NCBI GenBank assembly: GCA_021604265.1
Contig: BQIY01000042.1
Location: forward strand, 1-10,411
DNA: 10,411 bases
Direction: 5' to 3'
Source of the DNA: Nitrospirales bacterium
GTDB lineage: Bacteria; Nitrospirota; Nitrospiria; Nitrospirales; UBA8639
Position 1 is the stretch's first letter. The number at the start of each line of letters is the position of its first letter. This document shows, in pieces, positions 1 through 6,129 of this stretch. The position numbers and the translations under genes were made by a program. Under the pieces are notes generated by a model that searched no databases, was not told the origin of the DNA, and was given only the letters and a program-made list of their open reading frames with translations.

Positions 1-119
1 GAATCCCTCAGCATCATTTCAACTTGTTTCTAAAAGAATGTGAATGGCGCTTTAATGCTCAAGCCCCTCAAGCAATGCTCAGAGAACTCAAAGACTGGCT
101 CAAAGAAAAGAAGATATAG
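1..119 (+). CDS. C-terminal end of an IS1595-type transposase (partial)
   Basis: Reading from base 3, the frame is open to a TAG at 117-119 and gives a 38-residue tail containing HHFNLFLKECEWRFN, then a short charged helix ending in LKDWLKEKKI. The pattern of an H-F-x-x-(F/Y)-L-K-E-x-E-(W/F)-R-F-N block followed by a short helix and the stop is typical of the end of the DDE domain in IS1595/ISXO2-like transposases, where the final acidic catalytic residue lies in this block. That family link is recognised from the motif, not from a search. The rest of the gene lies to the left of the window, so it cannot be said whether the element is intact. It reads towards abiEi and ends 34 bp before its start codon. 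Confidence 0.7.
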   Translation, partial: IPQHHFNLFLKECEWRFNAQAPQAMLRELKDWLKEKKI

Positions 120-140
120 CAAATCTTCTGTGCCAGCCCC
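120..140 (+). mobile_element. Candidate right end of the IS1595-type element
   Basis: After the transposase stop only about 20 bp remain before an abrupt change to AT-rich sequence. The stretch ending in tgccagcccc at 131-140, read inward from the right, starts GGGGCTGGCACAG. This would fit a terminal inverted repeat, with the next 8 bp (aattatat) as a possible target duplication. IS1595-family elements usually make 8-bp duplications. The left end is outside the window, so this boundary is inference. Confidence 0.3.
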
Positions 141-153
141 AATTATATAAACC

Positions 154-966
154 ATGGGTATACAGAAAAGACAATCGCCGAACCGACTCCTGAACCGTCT
201 GCTCGAGGAATTGCCGGAAGGAGTGGCTGTACCGACAGCCTGGCTCAGAGATCAGGGAATCTCACCGCAGCTGGTTCGCAAGTATGTAAAGAGCGGCTGG
301 CTGCTATCTTTAGCACATGGGGTCTATGCACGACCTGTTACGCCGGTGAATTGGCAAGGCATCATGTTGGGACTCCAGAGGTTTTTAAAGTTCCCGCTAC
401 ACATAGGTGGTATTTCAGCCATGAATCTGCAGGGATTAGCTCATTTCCTTCCATTAGGCGGAGAGTCGCGTATTCATGCGTGGAGTCATTCACAGGCTCC
501 AGTCCGATTGCCAAGTTGGGTTGAAGCCGTCAAGCACCCGCAAACGGTGATTTTTCATGGACAACACTTATTCGATCCTGCGATGCGGAACGAGGGGCTC
601 ACGACCATAGGAACCCAAGTGCGAGACTGGACGCTTACGGTCGCTATGCCCGAGCGCGCCATCATGGAAGTGTTGAGCCTGGTCGACGAGACGCCTGCCA
701 GCTTCATGCACGCGGTGGAATTGTTTGAGGGATTGTCTGTCCTTCGACCATCATTAGTCCAAGAGTTGTTGGCAGGCTGCACCAGTATCAAGGTCAAGCG
801 CATCTTTCTGTTTCTGGCCAAGCGCCAGGATTATCCGTGGACCCGAAAGCTGCAAACGTCACGTATCACTCTTGGACGAGGCAAGCGACTCGTGACACGG
901 GGTGGACGACTGGATCAAAATTTTTTCATCACCGTACCAGAGGATCTAATTGCTCACACCGGCTAA
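154..966 (+). CDS. abiEi: AbiEi-type antitoxin / transcriptional repressor (type IV toxin-antitoxin)
   Basis: The 270-residue protein matches the AbiEi antitoxin pattern. It has an N-terminal winged helix-turn-helix (about residues 10-60, with AWLRDQGISPQLVRKYVKSGWL and a following GVYAR), then an AbiEi core (about 65-250) containing WQG, HIGGISAMNLQGLAHFLP and a basic C-terminal part. In known AbiE systems this protein represses its own operon by binding upstream repeats and neutralises the AbiEii toxin without a stable protein complex; here that is inferred from family. The length is normal. The ATG at 154 has no visible Shine-Dalgarno sequence. A TATATA at 144-149 lies so close that a leaderless transcript is possible. 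The end overlaps abiEii by 17 bp, so the two are one operon. Confidence 0.85.
   Translation: MGIQKRQSPNRLLNRLLEELPEGVAVPTAWLRDQGISPQLVRKYVKSGWLLSLAHGVYARPVTPVNWQGIMLGLQRFLKFPLHIGGISAMNLQGLAHFLPLGGESRIHAWSHSQAPVRLPSWVEAVKHPQTVIFHGQHLFDPAMRNEGLTTIGTQVRDWTLTVAMPERAIMEVLSLVDETPASFMHAVELFEGLSVLRPSLVQELLAGCTSIKVKRIFLFLAKRQDYPWTRKLQTSRITLGRGKRLVTRGGRLDQNFFITVPEDLIAHTG
939..944 (+). promoter_or_regulatory. Ribosome binding site for abiEii supporting a TTG start
   Basis: AGAGGA at 939-944 lies 5 bp before the TTG at 950 and inside the abiEi coding sequence. It is the reason for choosing this TTG as the abiEii start, and it suggests that toxin translation is coupled to that of the antitoxin. Confidence 0.55.
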
Positions 967-1861
967 TCCTTATTACCAGCAGGTTGCCTTGCTCCTTGAT
1001 GTGCTGCCGCTTGTCGCTGAAGAACCCTGTTTTGCACTCAAAGGGGGCACGGCCATCAATCTATTCGTGCGCGATCTCCCGCGCTTGTCTGTAGACATTG
1101 ATCTCACATATCTTCCGGTGCAAGATCGAACGACGAGCTTCAGAGAGGTTGGGGCAGCACTTGAACGCCTTGCGACATCAATTCAAAAAAAATGGCCTGG
1201 TCGTATTGAACGCATGACCAACGAGGGACACGTTTTCAAACTGATCGTGAGGCGTCACCATTCACAGATAAAGATTGAGGTCTCCCCTGTGCTTCGTGGC
1301 TGTGTCCGCGAACCATCCATCCGTGGAGTATGCTCAATGGTCGAAGAGCAGTTTGGCTATGTTGAAGTACCGGTCGTGCATTCGCATGATTTGTATTCTG
1401 GTAAGTTATGCGCCGCATTGGACCGACAACACCCACGTGACCTATTTGATGTCAAACAGTTGTTGGAGCACGAAGGATTAGACGACAATTTACTTGAGGT
1501 CTTTTTGGTATACCTACTGAGCAGCAATCGCTCTCTTACCGAATTACTTTCACCCAACCTCCAGCCTCTAGCAAGGACCTTCGAGGAGCAATTTCGTGGT
1601 ATGGCACTTATCCCTGTGACGGTGGAAGAACTCGAACACACTCGCAAGAAAATGATTACTCTGATCCACGAACGACTGACCGAGCGACAACGGACATTCC
1701 TCCTGAGTTTTAAACGCGGTGAGCCGGATTGGAGTCTTTTACCTTTTGATGGAATCGAGCGACTTCCTGCAGTGCAATGGAAGCTACTCAATATTCAGCG
1801 TATGGCCCCTTTCAAACGGGAACAGGCCGTTGAACGTCTTCGCCAAGTATTAACTAAATGA
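950..1861 (+). CDS. abiEii: AbiEii-type nucleotidyltransferase toxin
   Basis: The 303-residue protein is a nucleotidyltransferase-like AbiEii/COG2253 toxin. Visible motifs are KGGTAINLF (residues 31-39) followed by SVDIDL with the metal-binding acids D49 and D51, then IKIEV with a third acid at E110. The family signature block (residues 146-168) has K152, D158, R163 and D164 in GKLCAALDRQHPRDLFDV. All the key acids are present, so the toxin looks intact. Family members transfer nucleotides to RNA targets and cause growth arrest, giving phage abortive infection or plasmid stabilisation; the target here is unknown. The start is a TTG inside the end of abiEi (17-bp overlap). The C-terminal helical part (about 200-303) is less conserved. 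Confidence 0.88.
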   Translation: MLTPANPYYQQVALLLDVLPLVAEEPCFALKGGTAINLFVRDLPRLSVDIDLTYLPVQDRTTSFREVGAALERLATSIQKKWPGRIERMTNEGHVFKLIVRRHHSQIKIEVSPVLRGCVREPSIRGVCSMVEEQFGYVEVPVVHSHDLYSGKLCAALDRQHPRDLFDVKQLLEHEGLDDNLLEVFLVYLLSSNRSLTELLSPNLQPLARTFEEQFRGMALIPVTVEELEHTRKKMITLIHERLTERQRTFLLSFKRGEPDWSLLPFDGIERLPAVQWKLLNIQRMAPFKREQAVERLRQVLTK

Positions 1862-1904
1862 AAAGATTCCGGGCATCGAACTCTTATGAAATCTGATGCA
1901 TCTC

Positions 1905-1925
1905 AACAATCAACTTCAGATTGTT
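1905..1925 (+). terminator. Weak hairpin downstream of abiEii
   Basis: AACAATC (1905-1911) and GATTGTT (1919-1925) form a perfect 7-bp stem with a 7-base loop, 44 bp after the abiEii stop. Only TGG and not a T-run follows, and the stem is AT-rich, so this is a poor intrinsic terminator. A second, overlapping pairing exists between AATCTGA (1890-1896) and TCAGATT (1916-1922). No better terminator is visible between abiEii and vapC. Confidence 0.2.
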
Positions 1926-1959
1926 TGGAGCGAATCAAGCAGTACCATGGAAACGGGGT

Positions 1960-2022
1960 TAAATCTAGTTTTATGATCTCTAAACGAGTCGCTAGATATT
2001 CCTAAACCCACTGACGCTCATG
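1960..2022 (-). repeat. Direct repeat copy 1, downstream of vapC
   Basis: This 63-bp stretch matches 2786-2848 in the same orientation at 48 of 63 positions without gaps. The best block is TAGATATTCCT then CCCACTG and CGCTC on the + strand. In one - strand frame this copy reads HERQW, V, a stop, EYLATRLEIIKLDL; the other copy reads QERQWDKEYL then ITRLDNIKRDL. Eight of the 15 differences are at third codon positions, and three changes are synonymous besides the fully identical codons. That suggests a once-coding segment, now broken by a TAG in this copy. The two copies bracket vapBC. The origin is not recognised. Confidence 0.65.
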
Positions 2023-2053
2023 GATCTCGACGATCTTCCCGACGCGAGAGGGT

Positions 2054-2464
2054 TCACGGTTCCATAATCTCTAGCCAAGGGACACGATGAAAGTGTCGTC
2101 GATCATATGTGTATATTTGTGTGAGATCTACTTCTTTCAAAAAGCAGGCATGATAGGCATCAATGAAATCGATGTTTTCCTGAACATAGAGGTCAAGCGC
2201 CATAAGGATAAGATGCGCGTCAGGGCATTCGAGATTCGGGGTGTTTAAGATTTTCTCGACCTTCGGTGCAATCTCGACTTTGTCGAGGTGGTAAAACGAC
2301 TCTAAAGTCCAGACGATTTCAGCTATGACTAAAAGGCTAGTGACTAAAGCAGTATCTCCTCTGATGGCCTTGCGAAAGAGGGCTTCAGCCCGCTTCGCCT
2401 TCTGTGGGTCATCATTCGTCAGGAATCGAAGAAAGACGTTGGTATCGACGAATCGTTTCGTCAC
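2054..2464 (-). CDS. vapC: VapC-type PIN-domain ribonuclease toxin
   Basis: The 136-residue protein is a single PIN domain. The acidic metal-binding set is complete: D7 in FVDTNVFLRFL, E49 in AEIVWTLE, D102 in IDFIDAYHA and D121 in YTYDRRHF. VapC toxins are Mg2+-dependent endoribonucleases, often acting on initiator tRNA or rRNA; the target here cannot be read from sequence. The start is a GTG whose bases overlap the vapB stop (GTGA), the usual translational coupling of antitoxin then toxin. Length and C-terminal end (VPWLEIMEP) are normal for the family, so the toxin looks intact. It converges on abiEii, leaving about 190 bp between them. Confidence 0.9.
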   Translation of the reverse strand: MTKRFVDTNVFLRFLTNDDPQKAKRAEALFRKAIRGDTALVTSLLVIAEIVWTLESFYHLDKVEIAPKVEKILNTPNLECPDAHLILMALDLYVQENIDFIDAYHACFLKEVDLTQIYTYDRRHFHRVPWLEIMEP

Positions 2465-2709
2465 GAGCGACGAACCTTTGCCGAACGGGCGTGTTTGACT
2501 GATTGGCGGATTGCATCGAAGTCCTCTGGATGTCTCGTGGCTTTAATTGAACCCTTCAAATCGAGAATTGTTCCGTGAATCACTTTCAGGACCACTTCTT
2601 CCCCTCGCATGACAAACAACACTTTATCGCCCTCTTTGACATCCAATCGGTTTCGAATATCTTTTGGTATAGTAACCTGACCTTTTCGGGTAATAGTTGA
2701 CGTTGACAT
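2461..2709 (-). CDS. vapB: VapB-type AbrB/SpoVT antitoxin
   Basis: The 82-residue protein has an N-terminal swapped-hairpin AbrB/MazE/SpoVT DNA-binding domain (about residues 3-45) with the characteristic STITRKGQVTIPKDIRNRL and GDKVLFVMRGEEVVLKV. The C-terminal tail (about 46-82) is basic and includes the HPEDFDAI region that in such antitoxins wraps the toxin. It is expected to bind the adjacent VapC and, as a complex, to repress its own promoter. The ATG at 2709 has a strong Shine-Dalgarno sequence. It overlaps vapC by 4 bp. Inverted repeats just upstream are good operator candidates. Confidence 0.9.
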   Translation of the reverse strand: MSTSTITRKGQVTIPKDIRNRLDVKEGDKVLFVMRGEEVVLKVIHGTILDLKGSIKATRHPEDFDAIRQSVKHARSAKVRRS

Positions 2710-2713
2710 TCTT

Positions 2714-2722
2714 ACCTCCTTT
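2714..2722 (-). promoter_or_regulatory. Strong ribosome binding site of vapB
   Basis: On the - strand AAAGGAGGT lies 4 bp before the vapB ATG. It is a near-perfect anti-16S match and clearly fixes the start. It is much stronger than that of any other gene in the window, as expected for an antitoxin that must be made in excess. Confidence 0.85.
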
Positions 2723-2740
2723 AAAAAGTACTACTAAATT

Positions 2741-2779
2741 AGGTTAGCATTACTTTCTAGTAGGTGCAAGGTATGCTAA
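2741..2779 (-). promoter_or_regulatory. Candidate vapB promoter with overlapping operator repeats
   Basis: On the - strand TTGCAC (2764-2769) and TAACCT (2741-2746) are separated by exactly 17 bp. The -10 is weak. A perfect 7-bp inverted repeat, TTAGCAT at 2744-2750 with ATGCTAA at 2773-2779, spans the region from the -10 to just upstream of the -35. Two further inverted pairs sit here: CTACTA (2731-2736) with TAGTAG (2758-2763), and AAAGTA (2725-2730) with TACTTT (2751-2756). Such repeats are where VapBC complexes usually bind for autoregulation; binding here is inferred. Confidence 0.45.
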
Positions 2780-2854
2780 GAAAGGCAAGTCTCGTTTTAT
2801 ATTATCTAACCTAGTTATTAGATATTCCTTATCCCACTGTCGCTCTTGAATCAT
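2750..2854 (-). other. 34-codon frame overlapping the vapB promoter; possible gene remnant
   Basis: An ATG at 2852-2854 opens a 34-codon frame with MIQERQWDKEYLITRL then a DNIKRDLPFLAYL segment, ending at a TAA inside the putative vapB promoter. It contains direct repeat copy 2, and copy 1 beyond vapC resembles it in the same frame. No ribosome binding site is visible. The reading stays open for about 20 codons upstream of the ATG, back to a TGA near 2926, so this may be the tail of a decayed gene. No family is recognised. Confidence 0.2.
2786..2848 (-). repeat. Direct repeat copy 2, upstream of vapB
   Basis: This is the partner of 1960-2022, 826 bp away, same orientation, 48/63 identical with no gaps. 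In the - strand frame it is open (QERQWDKEYL, then ITRLDNIKRDL), whereas copy 1 carries a stop at one codon. Copies lie immediately outside the vapBC operon on both sides. They could be the scar of a duplication that accompanied vapBC insertion, or two members of a dispersed repeat. Confidence 0.65.
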
Positions 2855-2938
2855 GTTGATCTCACAGACGCGATTACCCACCACTATGAAAAGATGAATC
2901 CCGAAGTTCACGTATTTTTGGGGTCAGACTCGAAATAT

Positions 2939-2972
2939 AAAAAAACTGGCAAACCGCTCTCGCCTGACGAGA
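2939..2972 (-). terminator. Weak candidate terminator after secF
   Basis: On the - strand a 5-bp stem (TCTCG/CGAGA, 2958-2972, loop of 5) is followed after 12 bp by seven T (2939-2945). The distance between stem and T-run is too long for a classic intrinsic terminator, so this is tentative. It lies 26 bp or more beyond the secF stop. Confidence 0.2.
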
Positions 2973-2998
2973 AAATACGTCACCGCAACTTCGTGACA

Positions 2999-3919
2999 TC
3001 ATCTTCCCCGGCTCAGCAGCTTGCCTTCGGCGCCCGGCCAGACAAGAAGGAGAGGACTGGCGACAAAGACCGAGGAGTAGGTTCCAATCAAGACTCCTAA
3101 GAGCAATGCCAGCGAAAAGTCGTGCAGCACTTCACCGCCAAACAAGGTCAGTGGCAACAGTACGAGCACGACGGTGAGGGTCGTGACCAACGTCCGGCTC
3201 AACACTTGATTAATGCCATCATTAATAATGCTCTCAATTGATTGGCGGCGGCGTTGACGAAGATTTTCGCGTATCCGGTCAAACACAATGACGGTGTCAG
3301 TAATGGAATATCCGGCCAAGGTCAAAAGAGCTGTCACGACCAAGAGTGTGATTTCGACATTCATGACATAAAAGACTCCTAGGACCGCCAAGACATCATG
3401 AAAGGTGGCGATGGCTGCGGCAACACCAAATCGAAATTCAAATCGCGCCGCAATATAGGTAATAATGCCGATCAACGACAAGACGATGGCAATCAAGGCG
3501 TCTTTTTGTAGTTTTTGTCCTATCGTCGGTCCAATCGAAGTCGTTAAATCAATCTCAAACGCATGGCCTTTAAATTCATCTCGAAAGACTTGAATGATTT
3601 TATCACTAATGGCTTCTTCAATCGTTGTTTCCGTTTTGACGCGAATGAGTAATTTATTATCTTGAGTAAATTCTTGAAGTTCCGCATCTCCAAGTCCATG
3701 CTTTGCCAACACGGTTCTCGCTGATTCAATGGAGAGCGCTTTGTCGAACTTTAATTGAACGGCGGTTCCTCCGGCAAAATCAATCCCTAAATTGGCCGAA
3801 CCGAAGGCGATTTGAATAACCGCGATAAGCCCCAGCAACCCTAAAACCCCCGAGATGCCCAGCGCAATTTTCCGACGCCCCATGAAGTCAATATTCGTTT
3901 TTCCAACAATTTCTAACAT
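2999..3919 (-). CDS. secF: Protein translocase subunit SecF
   Basis: This inner-membrane protein of 306 residues partners SecD. SecDF uses the proton gradient to pull translocating proteins out of the SecYEG channel on the outer face. Visible features are a first membrane segment (about residues 18-38), the periplasmic-start motif LGIDFAGG (44-51), the SIGPTIGQ motif (128-135), and a block of hydrophobic segments from about 140 on. These include GYSITDTVIVFDRIREN (203-219), the hallmark of SecF/SecD transmembrane helix 4 in the RND fold. Length is normal for bacterial SecF. It follows secD by 43 bp. The ATG at 3919 has only a weak ribosome binding site, so translation may depend on readthrough from secD. 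Confidence 0.97.
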   Translation of the reverse strand: MLEIVGKTNIDFMGRRKIALGISGVLGLLGLIAVIQIAFGSANLGIDFAGGTAVQLKFDKALSIESARTVLAKHGLGDAELQEFTQDNKLLIRVKTETTIEEAISDKIIQVFRDEFKGHAFEIDLTTSIGPTIGQKLQKDALIAIVLSLIGIITYIAARFEFRFGVAAAIATFHDVLAVLGVFYVMNVEITLLVVTALLTLAGYSITDTVIVFDRIRENLRQRRRQSIESIINDGINQVLSRTLVTTLTVVLVLLPLTLFGGEVLHDFSLALLLGVLIGTYSSVFVASPLLLVWPGAEGKLLSRGR

Positions 3920-3962
3920 AATCGCGATCCATTGGGTGAAAGAGTGAAGTCATTCCGTTTCA

Positions 3963-5600
3963 TCATATACTCAACTTTTGCAATTTCTTCCGGTTGAACA
4001 AATCAAATACCACTTTGGTGCCCACCAACGCCGTAAACAAATTAATCGCAATGCCCAAACATAGCGTGACGGCAAATCCTTTAATCGGACCTGTTCCAAA
4101 AAGAAACAGCGCCAGCCCCGTAATGAGGGTCGTGACATGGGAATCGACAATGGTCAGAAAAGCTTTATCATAGCCTCCGTCAACGGCCAGCCTCACCGGA
4201 CGCCCCAGTCGTAGTTCTTCCCGGATTCGTTCAAAGATGAGAATATTGGAGTCTACGCCCATTCCGATCGTGAGAATGATTCCGGCAATTCCAGGAAGCG
4301 TCAGGGTCGCGTTGAGTCCGGACAACGCGCCAAGTAACCCGATGAGATTCAGAACAAGGGCGAAATTTGCCACAACACCTGAAAGACGGTAGTACACAAT
4401 CATAAAGATCACGACTAAACATCCAGCTATCACAAGAGTTCGCACACCCTTCTCAATCGAGTCTTTCCCTAACGATGGGCCAACCGTCAGATCTTGCAGC
4501 GTCTTCATGGGTGCGGGCAAGGCGCCAGCCCGTAAGACCACAGCCAGATCATTCGCTTCACTGGTTGTGAATGTGCCTTCGATAATCGCCCGTCCTCCGC
4601 TGATTTTTGTGTTGATACGAGGCGCTGAATATACGGTTCCGTCCAACACCACCGCCATACGTTTTCCAACATTCTCAGCCGTCAGTCGCTCAAACTCCTG
4701 ACCGCCACGGCTATCAAAGGTCAGGGAGACAATGGGTTCATTAAACTCACCAATCGTGACGCGTGCATCTTGCAGCACATCACCCGTTAATGCGGTATCT
4801 TTCTTAATGAGATACGGAAGACTAAAACTCGTTTCGCCATCTTCTGCCATGACATTCTCAAAGAGAATCTCCGACCCTTCCGGCAACCGCCCGTCAAACT
4901 CTGTTCGAACTTGTTCTTCTTGTCCTTTTTCCACTTGAGGCGGAAGCTCTAACGCCACCTTTGATTCATCAAGCAGCTTAAATTCAAGTAAGGCCGTTTT
5001 CTTAATTAAGCCTTTGGCACGTTCGGGATCTTTAACCCCCGGCAATTGCACAGCAATTTGGTTGCGTCCCAGACGTTGAATCAGCGGTTCCGCCACGCCA
5101 AACTCATCAATACGATTTCGAATAGTTTCCAGGGCTTGATTAATCGCTGAATCTTTGATGCGATTTACTTCTTCGGAATCAAGTTCATAGGAAACGGTTG
5201 AGCCTGACGACTCTTTCAGTACAAATCCTGGGAACCCATCTTCCATTTCCTGCGTGACTTTGGTTTTCGCCTCATCGCCATCTGCCAAGGTGAGGACCAG
5301 CGTATTTGTCCCTTCTCGAACCACCGTGTCGATAGGAAATTCCGCATCGGTTTTGAGATCGTCCAGTGCTTTTCTAGACCGATCAACCGCAATTTCCACG
5401 GCACGATCCTCTTCGACCTCAAGCACTAAATGCACGCCTCCTTGCAGGTCGAGGCCTAAGGCGAGACCGCGGTCACTCAAGACCTGCTTCATCCAATCGG
5501 GAAGCGGGGTATAGAGTGAAGGGAAAGAGGGTAATGAAATAATCAACGAGATCACCGCCATGGCGATCAGGAGGATTAACCTGCCACGAATTTTCTTCAT
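3963..5600 (-). CDS. secD: Protein translocase subunit SecD
   Basis: With the start at the ATG at 5600 the protein has 545 residues. It begins MKKIRGR and has a first membrane segment at about 8-24. The motif GLALGLDLQGGVHL (45-58) opens the periplasmic P1 head. The membrane part starts after LRAGALPAPMK (356-366) and includes GPSLGKDSIEKG and GMGVDSNILIFERIREE (446-462), which holds the family's proton-path acidic residue. It works with SecF and YajC at SecYEG. An upstream in-frame GTG at 5663 would add 21 residues and overlap yajC by 44 bp. I prefer 5600 because GGAAAAGG lies just upstream and the N-terminus then fits the family. It follows yajC by 19 bp. Confidence 0.96.
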   Translation of the reverse strand: MKKIRGRLILLIAMAVISLIISLPSFPSLYTPLPDWMKQVLSDRGLALGLDLQGGVHLVLEVEEDRAVEIAVDRSRKALDDLKTDAEFPIDTVVREGTNTLVLTLADGDEAKTKVTQEMEDGFPGFVLKESSGSTVSYELDSEEVNRIKDSAINQALETIRNRIDEFGVAEPLIQRLGRNQIAVQLPGVKDPERAKGLIKKTALLEFKLLDESKVALELPPQVEKGQEEQVRTEFDGRLPEGSEILFENVMAEDGETSFSLPYLIKKDTALTGDVLQDARVTIGEFNEPIVSLTFDSRGGQEFERLTAENVGKRMAVVLDGTVYSAPRINTKISGGRAIIEGTFTTSEANDLAVVLRAGALPAPMKTLQDLTVGPSLGKDSIEKGVRTLVIAGCLVVIFMIVYYRLSGVVANFALVLNLIGLLGALSGLNATLTLPGIAGIILTIGMGVDSNILIFERIREELRLGRPVRLAVDGGYDKAFLTIVDSHVTTLITGLALFLFGTGPIKGFAVTLCLGIAINLFTALVGTKVVFDLFNRKKLQKLSI

Positions 5601-5619
5601 CGAACTGGCCTTTTCCGAC

Positions 5620-5937
5620 TCATGAATTTTCCTCAGTTTCTCGGAGTCTTCCGACGTAATCACGTTGTAATCGAATTTTGGTATTATCGGCTATTTGCAC
5701 GGTGACCGTCTCTTTATCAAGGTTCGTTATCGTACCCCAGATGCCGGCAGTGGTGATCACTTTATCGCCTTTTTTCAAGGCAGCCAACAATTCTCGCTGT
5801 TTTTTGGCTCGACGTTGCTGCGGTAAAATTAACAGAAAATAAAATACCACAAAAATCAGCAGAAATGGCACAAAGGACAGGAGTCCACCAGTTGGATCGC
5901 TTCCCGCGCCAGCCTGCGCCCATGCGACAGCATTCAT
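5620..5937 (-). CDS. yajC: Preprotein translocase subunit YajC
   Basis: This small inner-membrane protein of 105 residues associates with SecDF. It has a short outside N-terminus rich in Ala and Gly, one membrane helix (about residues 19-39, ending LLILPQQRR), a positive stop-transfer stretch, and then the conserved cytoplasmic domain (LKKGDKVITTAGIWGTI, about 54-70) with an SH3-like fold. Length is typical. The ATG at 5937 has AAAGGGG at 5943-5949, 5 bp upstream. The gene lies 192 bp downstream of tgt, so it may have its own promoter in that gap, but no clear one is visible. Confidence 0.96.
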   Translation of the reverse strand: MNAVAWAQAGAGSDPTGGLLSFVPFLLIFVVFYFLLILPQQRRAKKQRELLAALKKGDKVITTAGIWGTITNLDKETVTVQIADNTKIRLQRDYVGRLRETEENS

Positions 5938-6059
5938 ATCTACCCCTTTCTCCTCGTGACTCTAAGATTTACGCCGTAACGGCACGCCAGAAATGCATTG
6001 AAGCCAGCATGCTCCAGGGTGGCGTTCGGTTTAAAAGGTAAAGTGAAAAGCATCAAGTC

Positions 6060-6089
6060 TTGAGACCTGACAAGAACGGAAAGTCTCAA
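6060..6089 (-). repeat. Perfect 7-bp inverted repeat between tgt and yajC
   Basis: TTGAGAC (6060-6066) and GTCTCAA (6083-6089) are perfectly complementary with a 16-base spacer, in the 192-bp gap between tgt and yajC. No T-run follows on the - strand, so it is not a clear terminator. It could be a protein-binding or RNA-structure site, or chance. Confidence 0.3.
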
Positions 6090-6129
6090 CAATATCATTC
6101 ACTTGACAAGTTTCATCTTGATTGATGGC

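Noticed and set aside
555..821. - strand frames inside abiEi and abiEii (also 1236-1436 and 1357-1791)
   Set aside because: They are antisense shadows of well-supported genes, with no domain pattern or ribosome site.
1886..2005. + strand frame of 39 codons after abiEii (starts MKSDASQQS)
   Set aside because: It has no ribosome binding site and no recognised family, and it runs into direct repeat copy 1, whose coding-like signal is on the opposite strand.
2846..3100. + strand frame of 84 codons starting with TTG between vapB and secF
   Set aside because: Its second half overlaps the end of secF antisense, its start sits in the repeat, and there is no ribosome binding site. A weak resemblance of VFLGSDSKYKK to RNase H-like YkuK proteins is too short to support.
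5601..5663. N-terminal extension of SecD from the upstream GTG at 5663
   Set aside because: It would overlap yajC by 44 bp and add a charged tail in front of the first membrane helix, while the ATG at 5600 has a good ribosome site and family-like N-terminus.
5973..5983. Short GC-rich palindrome gccgtaacggc in the yajC leader
   Set aside because: The loop is only three bases and no T-run follows, so it is not a supported terminator or regulator.
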